Source: Pseudomonas chlororaphis (GTDB lineage Bacteria > Pseudomonadota > Gammaproteobacteria > Pseudomonadales > Pseudomonadaceae). Taken from it: 64,000 nucleotides of DNA. The notes below the pieces were generated by a model, which was not told the origin of the DNA, ran no database searches, and saw nothing but the letters and a program-made list of their open reading frames with translations. Position 1 is the stretch's first letter, and every line of letters starts with the position of its first letter. The translations under genes were made by a program, and so were the position numbers. Of this stretch, positions 36,907-46,569 are shown piece after piece. The stretch is taken from positions 4,353,734 to 4,417,733 of the forward strand of contig CP011020.1 in the NCBI GenBank assembly GCA_001023535.1, given 5' to 3'.

Positions 36907-37878
36907 ATGAAAATCCTGGTCACCGGTGTCGCCGGTTTCATCGGGTTCCATACCGCCAGGCGGCTATGCCGCGATGGCCATCAAGTCATTGGCATCGACA
37001 ACCTCAACAGCTACTACAGCGTCGAGCTGAAACACGCCCGGCTCGCGCAGTTGGCCACGTGCAGTCAATTCCAGTTCCAGCGGATGGACGTGGCGGACAA
37101 GCCGGCGTTGCTAGATCTGTTCGCCCGGCATGCGTTCGACCATGTCGTCCACCTGGCCGCCCAGGCGGGGGTGCGCTATTCCATCGACCATCCCGACGTC
37201 TACGCGCAAAGCAACCTGGTGGGTTTCCTCAATGTGTTGGAAGCCTGTCGGGCCCATAGGCCGGCGCACCTGGTGTTCGCTTCGAGCAGCTCGGTCTATG
37301 GCTTGAATGATCGCCTGCCTTACAGCACGGATGACCCCGTCGACCAGCCGGTGTCCTTTTACGCGGCCACCAAGCGCGCCAACGAACTGATGGCCCACGC
37401 GTACTCGCACCTGTACGGCATTCCCACCACCGGCCTGCGCTTCTTTACCGTGTACGGGCCATGGGGACGCCCCGACATGGCGCCGTTCAAATTCACCGAG
37501 GCGATCCTGGGTGGCCGGCCTCTGGAGGTCTACAACGACGGCGCCATGTCGCGGGATTTCACCTACATTGACGACATCGTGGAGGCCCTTGTGCGGCTGT
37601 TGCCGTTGCCACCGGCCGAGGCGGGCACGGTGCGCAACAAGGTCTACAACATCGGGTTTGGCGCGCCGGTCCAGTTGCTGCAGTTCATCGAATGCCTGGA
37701 AGAGTCCCTGGGCATTCGTGCGATCAAGCATGGCATGCCGTTGCAGGCAGGCGACGTGGTCAACACCTGGGCGGACACCCGCGAGCTGGAAGCGCGCGTG
37801 GGCTTCCGGCCGCAGGTTGCGGTGCCTGTGGGCGTGCAGGCGTTCGTTGACTGGTACCGCGGCTATTACGGCGTCTAA
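36907..37878 (+). CDS. NAD-dependent epimerase, probable UDP-glucuronate 4-epimerase
   Basis: A 323-residue extended short-chain dehydrogenase/epimerase. The Rossmann motif is TGVAGFIGFHTARRL at residue 6, and the catalytic Ser-Tyr-Lys set lies in FASSSSVYG and SFYAATKRANELM. The segments NLNSYYSVELKHARL, HLAAQAGVRYSIDHP and RFFTVYGPWGRPDMA are typical of UDP-glucuronate 4-epimerases, which make UDP-galacturonate. The ATG at 36907 begins the Rossmann strand directly. It opens a four-gene run with a lipid-linked sugar transferase set, so UDP-galacturonate as the donor is a reasonable inference. Confidence 0.8.
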   Translation: MKILVTGVAGFIGFHTARRLCRDGHQVIGIDNLNSYYSVELKHARLAQLATCSQFQFQRMDVADKPALLDLFARHAFDHVVHLAAQAGVRYSIDHPDVYAQSNLVGFLNVLEACRAHRPAHLVFASSSSVYGLNDRLPYSTDDPVDQPVSFYAATKRANELMAHAYSHLYGIPTTGLRFFTVYGPWGRPDMAPFKFTEAILGGRPLEVYNDGAMSRDFTYIDDIVEALVRLLPLPPAEAGTVRNKVYNIGFGAPVQLLQFIECLEESLGIRAIKHGMPLQAGDVVNTWADTRELEARVGFRPQVAVPVGVQAFVDWYRGYYGV

Positions 37879-37911
37879 CCCCTTCCTTTTCCATCCTCTA
37901 GCGGGAGCGTC

Positions 37912-38658
37912 ATGCAGCAAGATCCCTATGTGTCGGTCCTGATTCCGGCGAAGAACGAAGCAGGCAACCTCATTCCGTTGCTCGAAGAGGTGCGTGCCGC
38001 ATTAGCCGATGAAGCCTTCGAGGTCATCGTGGTGGACGACGGCAGCACCGACGCCACCGCCGCGCAATTGCGCACGCTGCACAACAGCGGCGACTACCCG
38101 CAATTGCGCGTGCTCACCCATGCCCGTTCCCTGGGGCAAAGCACGTCGATCCATCACGCTGCTGAGGTGGCGCGTGGGCATTGGTTGGCTACCCTCGACG
38201 GTGATGGCCAGAACGATCCGGCGGACCTGCCCGGGATGATTGAGCTGGTGCGCGGCTCCGAAGGCCAGCCAGGCGGCGTCAAGCTGGTGGCCGGGCACCG
38301 GGTCAACCGCCGCGACACGGCGAGCAAGCGCTGGGCGTCGCGATTTGCCAACAAGTTGCGCGCCGGCCTGCTGAAAGACCAGACGCCCGACACCGGTTGC
38401 GGCATCAAGTTGATGGAGCGCCAGGCGTTTCTGCGCCTGCCGTACTTCGACCACATGCACCGTTTCATTCCTGCGCTGATCCGCCGCCACAACGGCCGAA
38501 TGCTGGTGCAGCCGGTCAACCACCGTGAGCGCGGGGCCGGGGTTTCCAACTACGGCAACCTCGACCGCGCCCTGGTGGGCATCCTCGATCTGTTTGGGGT
38601 GTGGTGGCTGATAAAGCGCACGCGGCTGGACGTCAACGCACACGAAACCGAGGTCTGA
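37912..38658 (+). CDS. GT2 glycosyltransferase, polyprenyl-phosphate sugar type (ArnC/DPM1-like)
   Basis: A 248-residue family-2 glycosyltransferase with SVLIPAKNEAGNLIPLLEEV at the N-terminus, the DDGSTDAT acidic motif near residue 42, LDGDGQNDPADLP near 98 (metal-binding region) and a C-terminal segment GNLDRALVGILDLFGVWWLI. Enzymes of this shape transfer a sugar from a nucleotide to undecaprenyl phosphate at the inner membrane. No C-terminal transmembrane pair is present, unlike ArnC, so it is closer to the DPM1-like form. RBS GGGAG at 37903-37907. It is followed at once by the LABN protein. Confidence 0.82.
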   Translation: MQQDPYVSVLIPAKNEAGNLIPLLEEVRAALADEAFEVIVVDDGSTDATAAQLRTLHNSGDYPQLRVLTHARSLGQSTSIHHAAEVARGHWLATLDGDGQNDPADLPGMIELVRGSEGQPGGVKLVAGHRVNRRDTASKRWASRFANKLRAGLLKDQTPDTGCGIKLMERQAFLRLPYFDHMHRFIPALIRRHNGRMLVQPVNHRERGAGVSNYGNLDRALVGILDLFGVWWLIKRTRLDVNAHETEV

Positions 38659-38659
38659 A

Positions 38660-38953
38660 ATGGGCAGAGAATCGATATGGCTGGCGGTTGGCTTCGGCGG
38701 CCAGTTGGCCTTCACCGGGCGTTTCGCCCTGCAGTGGCTCTACAGCGAGTACAAAAAGCGCAGCCTGATCCCCGTAGGGTTCTGGTACTTGAGCATCGTC
38801 GGCAGTGCACTGTTGCTGGCCTATGCCATCTACCGTCAGGATCCGGTCTTCATCGTCGGCCAGTCGTTTGGCTTCGTGGTGTACCTGCGCAACTTGCAGT
38901 TGATCGCCAAGCAGGCCGGGCAGGCCAACCATGAATTGGATCAAAAGGGCTGA
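38660..38953 (+). CDS. Small membrane protein with lipid-A-disaccharide-synthase N-terminal (LABN) domain
   Basis: A 97-residue membrane protein with three hydrophobic segments (about residues 5-22, 38-55 and 62-80) and the LABN signatures GGQLAFTGRFALQWLYSEYK and GFWYLSIVGSALLLAYAIYR. This small domain is known fused to lipid A enzymes or free beside lipid-modifying glycosyltransferases. It starts one base after the GT2 stop and ends three bases before the GT39 start, so the three act as one unit. Its own activity is not known. Confidence 0.82.
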   Translation: MGRESIWLAVGFGGQLAFTGRFALQWLYSEYKKRSLIPVGFWYLSIVGSALLLAYAIYRQDPVFIVGQSFGFVVYLRNLQLIAKQAGQANHELDQKG

Positions 38954-38956
38954 CCG

Positions 38957-40486
38957 GTGCGGATACGCTTGGCTTCTTCGCGGTGGGAGCTGCTGGCCCT
39001 GGTGTTGCTGGCACTGGTGATGGTGGGCGCCGGTCTCGGTTGGCGCCAACCGATGAACGTCGACGAGGAGCGTTTCCTCGGCGTGGCCCTGGAAATGCTG
39101 CAGAACGGATCGTGGTTCATTCCCCACCGCGCCGGTGAGATCTACGCAGACAAACCGCCGCTGTTCATGTGGACGGTGGCGCTCTTCGTGCAGCTCACCC
39201 ATCTGCCGAAAGTCGCGCTGTACCTGCCGGCGCTGATGGCGAGCGCCGTGACCACGGCGTGCCTGTATGACCTGGGGCGCCGGCTGTGGGGGCGGCGTAT
39301 CGGGGTGATCGCCGCACTGTTGTTCCTGGCGACCTACCAGACCTACAGCATTTTGCGCACCGGGCAAATCGACGGCTTCCTCGCGCTCTGGACCATCCTC
39401 GGGATCTATGGCCTGTGCCGGCACCTATTGCTGGGGCCCGCCTGGCGCTGGTATTACGTGGCCTGCGCGGCGATGGGGCTGGGCATCATCAGCAAGGGTG
39501 TGGGCTTTCTGCCGGCGTTGATGCTGCTTCCCTATGCTTATGCGGTGCGTAAAGGTTGGAAAGGCGTGGTGCCGATGCCCGGCAAGGCCGGGGCATGGTG
39601 GTTGGGCTTGCTGGTGGCGCTGGCCGCCATTGCGCTGTGGCTGGGGCCGTTGCTGCTGATCGTGGGGCAGGGCGGCGCCGACAGCCTGGCGTACATTCAG
39701 GAAATCCTGTTCAAGCAGACGGCCGGCCGTTACGCCAACGCCTGGGAGCATCGCGAACCCTTCTGGTATTTCTTCGTCCACGTGATTCCGAAGTACTGGC
39801 TGCCGCTGGTCTTCATGCTGCCCTGGCTGGTGCCGGCCTGGCGCAAACAGTTGCGCAAGCACGATGGGCGGGTGTTGGTGCTGCTGGGCTGGGTGCTGCT
39901 GGTGTTGCTGTTTTTCAGCCTGAGCAGCGGCAAGCGCAAGCTGTACATCTTCCCGGCGTTGCCGGCCCTGGTGTTGATCGCCGCGCCGTTGGTCCCGTGG
40001 ATGCTGCGCCGTTGGTTCCGCCAGCGCCCCAAGGGCCGGTGGGTCTTCACGGCATTGACGGTGTTCTGGCTGTGCGCCTGGTTTGCCCGTGGTTTCATCG
40101 AGCCCCACAAAGAAGGCCTCAACCCTCACGAAACCCTCATGCGCGATGTGGCGCAACTGACCGGCGGCGCCGAGCTGGCCCTGGTCGGTTGGCGCGAGGG
40201 GCATTGGTTGTTCGCCCGGCAGCCGGTGGTGCATTTCGGTTTCTACAACCGTCATTCGCTGGAACATTCCGCCCAGTGGCTGCGCAGCCACCCGCAGGCT
40301 TTCGTCCTGGTGCCTGGCAAGGAAATGGCCCGCTGCTACGACCCGCAGAAAGCCCGTCGCGTGGGCGGTACCTCCAGGGCCGAATGGTTCCTGGTGGGGG
40401 CCGAGGCCGACAACCACCACTGCCAGGTGGCCGAATTGGACAAGGTGTATGCCTTTGTGTGGGAGCGGCCTCTGTCCCCACCCTGA
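38957..40486 (+). CDS. GT39/ArnT-like membrane glycosyltransferase
   Basis: A 509-residue GT-C membrane enzyme with an N-terminal transmembrane helix, then the first periplasmic loop MNVDEERFLGVALEMLQNGS (Asp-Glu typical of ArnT/PMT), YADKPPLFMWTVAL, about ten more hydrophobic segments to residue 385, and a periplasmic C-terminal domain. Such enzymes move a sugar from undecaprenyl phosphate onto lipid A, core or protein at the periplasmic face. The GTG at 38957 follows AAAAGGG. Acceptor inferred to be lipid A or core sugar from the LABN neighbour. Confidence 0.85.
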   Translation: MRIRLASSRWELLALVLLALVMVGAGLGWRQPMNVDEERFLGVALEMLQNGSWFIPHRAGEIYADKPPLFMWTVALFVQLTHLPKVALYLPALMASAVTTACLYDLGRRLWGRRIGVIAALLFLATYQTYSILRTGQIDGFLALWTILGIYGLCRHLLLGPAWRWYYVACAAMGLGIISKGVGFLPALMLLPYAYAVRKGWKGVVPMPGKAGAWWLGLLVALAAIALWLGPLLLIVGQGGADSLAYIQEILFKQTAGRYANAWEHREPFWYFFVHVIPKYWLPLVFMLPWLVPAWRKQLRKHDGRVLVLLGWVLLVLLFFSLSSGKRKLYIFPALPALVLIAAPLVPWMLRRWFRQRPKGRWVFTALTVFWLCAWFARGFIEPHKEGLNPHETLMRDVAQLTGGAELALVGWREGHWLFARQPVVHFGFYNRHSLEHSAQWLRSHPQAFVLVPGKEMARCYDPQKARRVGGTSRAEWFLVGAEADNHHCQVAELDKVYAFVWERPLSPP

Positions 40487-40610
40487 ACCATGGCCAAAGC
40501 AGTCAAGCAACTTGATGGCTTTGACCATTGCCGCCTCCGCCCATCGGCGCGAGTATTTCCCTGCTGTCTACGGCTCCCCAACCAATAAAAAGTACAGAGG
40601 GATTCTGCTC

Positions 40611-42275
40611 ATGCGCGATTACTCGTCGGCCATTTCCCAATTCGACTACCCAGGCACCGTCAACGCCGCCCTGCATGGCTCGCTCGAGGCACTCAACGCC
40701 TGTGTCGAATGTTGCGACCGGCATGCGTTGCCGGGGCACATCGCATTGTTCTGGGAGGGGCGTGATGGCCGCGAGGCGACCTGGACGTTCCGCGACTTGC
40801 AGGACCAGGCCGCACGCTTCGCCAATTTCCTGCTGGCCCAAGGGGTAGGCAAGGGCGACAAAGTGGCCGGCCTGTTGCCGCGCACCGCCGAGTTGCTGAT
40901 CGTGGTGCTCGCCACCTGGCGCATCGGGGCGGTGTACCAGCCGCTGTTCACCGCGTTCGGGCCCAAGGCCATCGAGCATCGCCTCGGCAGTTCCGGTGCG
41001 CGCCTGGTGGTCACCGACGCGGTCAACCGACCGAAACTCGCCGAAGTCGCCGGTTGCCCCACCGTGGTCACGGTCGGCGGTGAACAGGGCCGAGGCATCG
41101 TGCGCGGCGACTACAGTTTCTGGGCCGAAGTGACGAACCATTCCAACCAGTGCGAACCGGTGATGCTCACCGGCGAAGATCCGTTCCTGCTGATGTTCAC
41201 CTCCGGCACCACCGGGCCTGCGAAGGCGCTGTCGGTGCCGCTCAAGGCCATCGTGGCGTTCCAGAGCTACACCCGTGACGCGGTGGACCTGCGCCCCGAA
41301 GACGCCTTCTGGAACCTAGCCGACCCGGGCTGGGCCTACGGCATCTACTTTGGCGTGACCGGTCCCCTGGCGATGGGGCACCCGATCACCTTCTACGATG
41401 GCCCGTTCACCCTGGAAAGCACCTGCCGGGTGATCAACAAGTACGGCATCACCAACCTCACGGGGTCACCCACGGCCTATCGCATGCTGATCGCCGGGGG
41501 TGAGCAGTTCGCCCGGTCGATCAAGGGCAAGCTGCGCATTGTCAGTAGCGCCGGCGAGCCGTTGAACCCGGAAGTGATCCGCTGGTTCGCCGATCACCTG
41601 GGCGTGGTCATCCACGACCATTACGGGCAGACCGAACTGGGCATGGTGCTGTGCAACCACCACGGGCTCGAACATCCGGTGCACCTGGGGGCCGCGGGCT
41701 TCGCCTCGCCGGGCCACCGGATCGTGGTGCTGGATGACCAGCATCAGGAGCTGGGCGTCGGCCAGCCGGGGATCCTCGCCGTGGATCGCAGCCAGTCGCC
41801 CATGTGCTGGTTTGCCGGTTACCAGGGCGGGCCGACCAAGGCGTTCGTGGGTGATTATTACCTGAGCGGCGATACCGTCGAGCTGAACCCGGACGGCAGC
41901 ATCAGTTTCGTCGGGCGCAGCGATGACGTGATCACCACCTCTGGCTACCGCGTCGGCCCGTTCGATGTGGAAAGCGCCCTGATCGAACACCCGGCGGTGG
42001 TCGAGGCCGCAGTGGTCGGCAAGCCTGACCTGGAGCGTACCGAGTTGGTGAAGGCGTTCGTCGTGCTCAATGCCCAATACCGCGCCGCCCCGGCGTTGGC
42101 CGAGGAACTGCGCCAACACGTGCGCAAGCGCCTGGCTGCCCATGCGTATCCCCGTGAAATCGAATTTGTCAGTGACTTGCCGAAAACCCCAAGCGGCAAG
42201 TTGCAGCGCTTTATCTTGCGCAACCAGGAAATCGCCAAGGCCCAAGAAGCCGCGGCGCAGAACGTTTCAGCTTGA
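40611..42275 (+). CDS. fadDx: AMP-forming acyl-CoA synthetase
   Basis: A 554-residue ANL-superfamily ligase that activates a carboxylic acid to its CoA thioester. The AMP-binding P-loop [17 protein letters not shown] lies near residue 200, then [68 protein letters not shown] and the catalytic lysine in [13 protein letters not shown] near the end. I set the start at ATG 40611; the long upstream frame overlaps the GT39 gene. It opens the acyl-CoA cluster seen at PP_2213-PP_2217 in P. putida (symbols with x from memory). Substrate probably short or branched acyl. Confidence 0.8.
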   Translation: MRDYSSAISQFDYPGTVNAALHGSLEALNACVECCDRHALPGHIALFWEGRDGREATWTFRDLQDQAARFANFLLAQGVGKGDKVAGLLPRTAELLIVVLATWRIGAVYQPLFTAFGPKAIEHRLGSSGARLVVTDAVNRPKLAEVAGCPTVVTVGGEQGRGIVRGDYSFWAEVTNHSNQCEPVMLTGEDPFLLMFTSGTTGPAKALSVPLKAIVAFQSYTRDAVDLRPEDAFWNLADPGWAYGIYFGVTGPLAMGHPITFYDGPFTLESTCRVINKYGITNLTGSPTAYRMLIAGGEQFARSIKGKLRIVSSAGEPLNPEVIRWFADHLGVVIHDHYGQTELGMVLCNHHGLEHPVHLGAAGFASPGHRIVVLDDQHQELGVGQPGILAVDRSQSPMCWFAGYQGGPTKAFVGDYYLSGDTVELNPDGSISFVGRSDDVITTSGYRVGPFDVESALIEHPAVVEAAVVGKPDLERTELVKAFVVLNAQYRAAPALAEELRQHVRKRLAAHAYPREIEFVSDLPKTPSGKLQRFILRNQEIAKAQEAAAQNVSA

Positions 42276-42291
42276 ACCCAAGGAAACCATG

Positions 42292-43053
42292 ATGCAGATC
42301 GACAGCAAGATTTTCCTCGTCAGCGGCGGTGCGTCCGGCCTCGGTGCGGCCACTGGCGAGATGCTGGTCAAGGCCGGCGCCCAGGTGATGCTGGTGGACC
42401 TCAACGCCGACGCCGTGGCGGCCCAGGCGCAGAAACTGGGTTGCCACAGCGTGGTGGCGGACATCAGCGACGAAGCGGCGGCGCAAGCCGCGGTCAAGGC
42501 CACGGTCGATGCCTTTGGTGGCCTCAATGGCCTGGTGAATTGCGCGGGCATCGTGCGAGGCGAGAAGATCCTGGGCAAACACGGCCCCCACGGGTTGGCC
42601 AGCTTCAGCCAGGTGATCAACGTCAACCTGATCGGCAGCTTCAACCTGTTGCGACTGGCGGCCGCGGCCATCGCCGAAACCGAGGCAAACGCCGACGGTG
42701 AACGCGGGGTGATCATCAACACGGCGTCAGTGGCGGCGTTCGACGGCCAGATCGGCCAGGCGGCCTATGCGGCGTCCAAGGGCGCCATCGCCAGCCTGAC
42801 CCTGCCGGCCGCCCGGGAGCTGGCGCGCTTCGGCATCCGGGTGATGACCATCGCCCCGGGCATTTTCGAAACCCCGATGATGGCCGGCATGACCCCTGAG
42901 GTGCGCGACTCGCTGGCCGCCGGCGTGCCATTCCCGGCACGCCTGGGCAAACCGGACGAGTACGCGGCGCTGGTGCGGCATATCATTGAAAACAGCATGC
43001 TCAACGGCGAGGTGATCCGTCTCGACGGTGCCTTGCGCATGGCCGCCAAATAA
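42292..43053 (+). CDS. fadB2x: 3-hydroxyacyl-CoA dehydrogenase type II (HSD10-like SDR)
   Basis: A 253-residue short-chain dehydrogenase of the HSD17B10 type, which oxidises 2-methyl-3-hydroxybutyryl-CoA and short 3-hydroxyacyl-CoAs with NAD. The cofactor motif [15 protein letters not shown] is at residue 10, NCAGI near 85, the catalytic Ser in [15 protein letters not shown] and Tyr/Lys in [14 protein letters not shown], and the family tail [25 protein letters not shown] precedes two adjacent ATGs (42289, 42292); I use the second. It lies between ligase and thiolase genes, fitting isoleucine breakdown. Confidence 0.85.
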   Translation: MQIDSKIFLVSGGASGLGAATGEMLVKAGAQVMLVDLNADAVAAQAQKLGCHSVVADISDEAAAQAAVKATVDAFGGLNGLVNCAGIVRGEKILGKHGPHGLASFSQVINVNLIGSFNLLRLAAAAIAETEANADGERGVIINTASVAAFDGQIGQAAYAASKGAIASLTLPAARELARFGIRVMTIAPGIFETPMMAGMTPEVRDSLAAGVPFPARLGKPDEYAALVRHIIENSMLNGEVIRLDGALRMAAK

Positions 43054-43065
43054 GGAGCACTTGTC

Positions 43066-44253
43066 ATGTCCAACGATCCGATTGTCATCGTCAGCGCCGT
43101 CCGCACCCCCATGGGCGGTTTCCAGGGCGAACTCAAGAGCCTCAGCGCCCCGCAATTGGGCGCGGCGGCCATCAAGGCCGCGGTGGAGCGCGCCGGTATT
43201 GCGGCCGACAGCGTGGAAGAAGTGCTGTTCGGCTGCGTGCTGGCGGCCGGCCTCGGCCAGGCCCCGGCGCGCCAGGCCGCGCTGGGTGCCGGGCTCGACA
43301 AGTCGACCCGTTGCACCACCCTGAACAAGATGTGCGGCTCGGGCATGGAGGCGACGATCCTGGCCCACGACATGCTCGTTGCCGGCAGCGCCGACGTGGT
43401 CGTGGCCGGCGGCATGGAAAGCATGTCCAACGCGCCTTACCTGCTCGACCGTGCCCGCAGCGGGTATCGGATGGGCCACGGCAAGGTGCTCGACCACATG
43501 TTCCTCGACGGCCTGGAAGACGCCTACGACAAGGACCGCCTGATGGGCACCTTCGCCGAGGATTGCGCCGAAGCCAACGGTTTCAGCCGCGAAGCCCAGG
43601 ACGCCTTCGCCATTGCCTCCACTACCCGGGCCCAGCAGGCGATCAAGGACGGCCGCTTCGATGCCGAGATCGTGCCGCTGCAGGTCATGGTCGGCAAGGA
43701 GCAGGTGACGGTGCGCCACGACGAGCAACCACCCAAGGCGCGAATCGACAAGATCGCCTCGCTCAAGCCGGCGTTCCGTGACGGCGGTACGGTGACGGCG
43801 GCCAATGCCAGTTCGATTTCCGACGGGGCCGCCGCCCTGGTGCTGATGCGCCAGAGCCAGGCGACCCAGCGTGGCTTGAAGCCCCTGGCGGTGATTCACG
43901 GCCATGCGGCGTTCGCCGACACCCCGAGTCTGTTCCCGACCGCTCCCGTTGGCGCGGTGAAGAAACTGCTGAAGAAGACCGGCTGGTCCGTGGCTGACAT
44001 CGACCTGTTCGAGGTCAACGAAGCCTTCGCCGTGGTGGGCCTGGTGACCATGGGCAAGCTGGAAATCCCCCATGACAAGGTCAACGTCCATGGCGGTGCC
44101 TGCGCGTTGGGTCATCCCATTGGTGCGTCCGGGGCGCGAATCCTGGTTACTCTGCTGTCGGCCTTGCGCCACAAGGGCCTCAAGCGCGGCGTCGCGGCAA
44201 TTTGCATCGGCGGCGGCGAAGCCACGGCCATGGCTGTCGAATGCCTGTATTGA
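43066..44253 (+). CDS. fadAx: Acetyl-CoA C-acyltransferase (thiolase)
   Basis: A 395-residue thiolase that cleaves 3-ketoacyl-CoA. The acyl-accepting cysteine is in TTLNKMCGSGMEATIL near residue 89, the histidine motif in FEVNEAFAVVGL near 318 (NEAFA), HGGACALGHPIGASGARILV near 348 and the second cysteine in GVAAICIGGGEATAM near 380. In this cluster it would split 2-methylacetoacetyl-CoA to propionyl-CoA and acetyl-CoA. Only 12 bp separate it from the SDR and 9 bp from the acyl-CoA dehydrogenase. Confidence 0.88.
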   Translation: MSNDPIVIVSAVRTPMGGFQGELKSLSAPQLGAAAIKAAVERAGIAADSVEEVLFGCVLAAGLGQAPARQAALGAGLDKSTRCTTLNKMCGSGMEATILAHDMLVAGSADVVVAGGMESMSNAPYLLDRARSGYRMGHGKVLDHMFLDGLEDAYDKDRLMGTFAEDCAEANGFSREAQDAFAIASTTRAQQAIKDGRFDAEIVPLQVMVGKEQVTVRHDEQPPKARIDKIASLKPAFRDGGTVTAANASSISDGAAALVLMRQSQATQRGLKPLAVIHGHAAFADTPSLFPTAPVGAVKKLLKKTGWSVADIDLFEVNEAFAVVGLVTMGKLEIPHDKVNVHGGACALGHPIGASGARILVTLLSALRHKGLKRGVAAICIGGGEATAMAVECLY

Positions 44254-44262
44254 GGAACCACC

Positions 44263-45390
44263 ATGCTCCCGACTGAAGAACAGACACACATCAGCAACGC
44301 CGCCCGGCAATTTGCCCAGGAGCGTTTGAAACCGTTCGCGGCCGAGTGGGACCGCGAGCACCGCTTTCCCAAGGAAGCCATCGGTGAAATGGCCGAGCTG
44401 GGCTTCTTCGGCATGCTCGTGCCGGAGCAGTGGGGCGGTTGCGACACCGGCTACCTGGCCTACGCCATGGCCTTGGAAGAAATCGCTGCCGGTGACGGGG
44501 CGTGCTCGACGATCATGAGCGTGCACAACTCGGTGGGCTGCGTGCCGATCCTGACCTTCGGCAACGACGAGCAGAAGGCCCGGTTCCTCACGCCGCTGGC
44601 CAGCGGGGCGATGCTGGGCGCGTTCGCCCTGACCGAACCCCAGGCCGGTTCGGACGCCAGCAGCCTGAAGACCCGGGCGCGGCTGGACGGGGATCATTAC
44701 GTACTCAATGGCTGCAAGCAGTTCATCACTTCCGGGCAGAACGCCGGGGTGGTGATCGTGTTTGCGGTGACGGATCCGGCGGCTGGCAAACGCGGCATCA
44801 GTGCGTTCATCGTGCCCACCGATTCGCCGGGCTACACCGTGGCGCGGGTCGAGGACAAGCTCGGCCAGCACGCCTCGGACACCTGCCAGATCCTCTTCGA
44901 GGACGTGAAGGTGCCGGTGGCCAATCGGCTGGGTGAGGAGGGCGAAGGCTACAGGATCGCCTTGGCGAACCTGGAAGGTGGCCGGGTCGGCATTGCCGCG
45001 CAGTCGGTGGGCATGGCCCGCGCCGCGTTCGAGGCGGCCCGGGACTATGCCCGGGAGCGGGAAAGCTTCGGCAAGGCCCTCATCGAGCATCAGGCCGTGG
45101 CGTTCCGCCTGGCCGACATGGCGACCCAGATCGCCGTGGCCCGGCAGATGGTGCACTACGCCGCCGCGCTGCGGGACAACGGCCAGCCGGCGCTGGTGGA
45201 GGCCTCCATGGCGAAGCTCTTCGCCTCGGAAATGGCCGAAAAAGTCTGCTCGATGGCATTGCAAACCCTGGGCGGTTACGGTTACCTCAACGACTTCCCG
45301 CTGGAGCGCATCTACCGCGACGTGCGCGTCTGCCAGATCTACGAAGGCACCAGCGACATCCAGCGCATGGTCATTTCGCGCAATCTTTGA
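44263..45390 (+). CDS. Acyl-CoA dehydrogenase, probable 2-methylbutyryl-CoA/short-branched chain
   Basis: A 375-residue FAD-dependent acyl-CoA dehydrogenase of usual length. Signatures: [20 protein letters not shown] N-terminal block (seen as [20 protein letters not shown]), [19 protein letters not shown] near residue 125, [20 protein letters not shown] near 230, [20 protein letters not shown] near 335 and the catalytic glutamate region [13 protein letters not shown] near 362. It passes electrons to ETF. Its position beside HSD10-like SDR, thiolase and enoyl-CoA hydratase suggests 2-methylbutyryl-CoA as substrate. Confidence 0.83.
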   Translation: MLPTEEQTHISNAARQFAQERLKPFAAEWDREHRFPKEAIGEMAELGFFGMLVPEQWGGCDTGYLAYAMALEEIAAGDGACSTIMSVHNSVGCVPILTFGNDEQKARFLTPLASGAMLGAFALTEPQAGSDASSLKTRARLDGDHYVLNGCKQFITSGQNAGVVIVFAVTDPAAGKRGISAFIVPTDSPGYTVARVEDKLGQHASDTCQILFEDVKVPVANRLGEEGEGYRIALANLEGGRVGIAAQSVGMARAAFEAARDYARERESFGKALIEHQAVAFRLADMATQIAVARQMVHYAAALRDNGQPALVEASMAKLFASEMAEKVCSMALQTLGGYGYLNDFPLERIYRDVRVCQIYEGTSDIQRMVISRNL

Positions 45391-45403
45391 ACAGGAGTGC
45401 TGC

Positions 45404-46177
45404 ATGAGCTACGAAACGATTCTATTGGAGATCAAGGACCGCGTCGGCCTGATCACCCTCAACCGTCCCCAGGCATTGAACGCCCTGAACGCCCAGATCG
45501 TCAGCGAATTGAACCAGGCACTGGACAGCCTGGAGGCCGATCTGAAGATTGGTTGCATCGTGCTGACCGGCTCGAAGAAGGCCTTTGCCGCCGGTGCTGA
45601 CATCAAGGAAATGGCTGAGCTGACCTATCCGCAGATCTACCTGGATGATTTGTTCAGCGACAGCGATCGGGTGGCCAACCGGCGCAAGCCGATCATTGCG
45701 GCGGTGAACGGCTTTGCCTTGGGCGGTGGTTGCGAACTGGCGTTGATGTGCGACTTCATCCTGGCCGGTGACAACGCCAAGTTCGGCCAGCCGGAAATCA
45801 ACCTCGGCGTGCTCCCGGGCATGGGCGGCACCCAGCGCCTGACCCGTGCGGTGGGCAAGGCCAAGGCCATGGAAATGTGCCTGACCGGGCGCTTTATCGA
45901 CGCGGTGGAAGCCGAGCGTTGCGGCATCGTGGCGCGGATCGTACCGGCCGATGAGCTGCTGGATGATGCGCTGAAGACGGCGGCGTTGATTGCGTCCAAG
46001 TCGGTGCCGATCAGCATGATGGTCAAGGAAAGCGTCAACCGCGCCTTCGAAGTCAGTCTGTCCGAGGGTGTGCGCTTCGAGCGCCGGGTGTTCCACGCCG
46101 CATTCGCGACGCAGGATCAGAAGGAAGGCATGGCGGCATTCGTGGCGAAACGGGCGGCGGAGTTCCAGAACAAGTAA
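45404..46177 (+). CDS. fadB1x: Enoyl-CoA hydratase
   Basis: A 257-residue crotonase-family hydratase. Oxyanion-hole segments are [14 protein letters not shown] near residue 62 and [17 protein letters not shown] near 103; the two catalytic glutamates are in [10 protein letters not shown] and [20 protein letters not shown] (QPEI). Both glutamates present means true hydratase activity. The ATG at 45404 follows AGGAG; the long upstream frame overlaps the dehydrogenase. It ends the forward arm of the cluster and is followed by a REP array. Confidence 0.87.
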   Translation: MSYETILLEIKDRVGLITLNRPQALNALNAQIVSELNQALDSLEADLKIGCIVLTGSKKAFAAGADIKEMAELTYPQIYLDDLFSDSDRVANRRKPIIAAVNGFALGGGCELALMCDFILAGDNAKFGQPEINLGVLPGMGGTQRLTRAVGKAKAMEMCLTGRFIDAVEAERCGIVARIVPADELLDDALKTAALIASKSVPISMMVKESVNRAFEVSLSEGVRFERRVFHAAFATQDQKEGMAAFVAKRAAEFQNK

Positions 46178-46198
46178 CCTGACGCCGTCACTGGCGCC

Positions 46199-46555
46199 AT
46201 CGCGAGCAAGCTCGCTCCCACAGGGGATTTGGGGTGTATGCAACCTTTGTGTACGCCACCGGACCCTGTGGGAGCGGGCTTGCCCGCGAAGACGCCGGCA
46301 CACCCAGCATAGAAGTGACTGACCTAACGCTTTCGCGAGCAAGCCCGCTCCCACACTGGATCTCAGGTGTACGCAGCCTTTGTGTACGCCACTGGACCCT
46401 GTGGGAGCGGGCTTGCCCGCGAAGACACCGGTACACCCAGCATAGAAGTGACTGACCTAACGCTTTCGCGAGCAAGCCCGCTCCCACACTGGATCTCAGG
46501 TGTACGCAGCCTTTGTGTACGCCCTCGGACTCTGTGGGAGCGAGCTTGCTCGCGA
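46199..46555. repeat. REP array, six units with a 133-bp period
   Basis: Six alternating units are at 46199-46221 (reverse), 46268-46290 (forward), 46332-46354 (reverse), 46401-46423 (forward), 46465-46487 (reverse) and 46533-46555 (forward). The middle part is a near-exact direct repeat of 133 bp, so a REP pair plus spacer was duplicated. Outer units use the GCGAGCTTGCTCGC core, inner ones GCGGGCTTGCCCGC or mixed. It fills the 392-bp gap between convergent enoyl-CoA hydratase and acyl-CoA dehydrogenase genes. Confidence 0.92.
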
Positions 46556-46569
46556 TGCTTTTTAAGCCA

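Noticed and set aside
42727..45405. 892-codon minus-strand open frame across thiolase and acyl-CoA dehydrogenase
   Set aside because: Antisense shadow of three well-supported genes; no start site or family signature.
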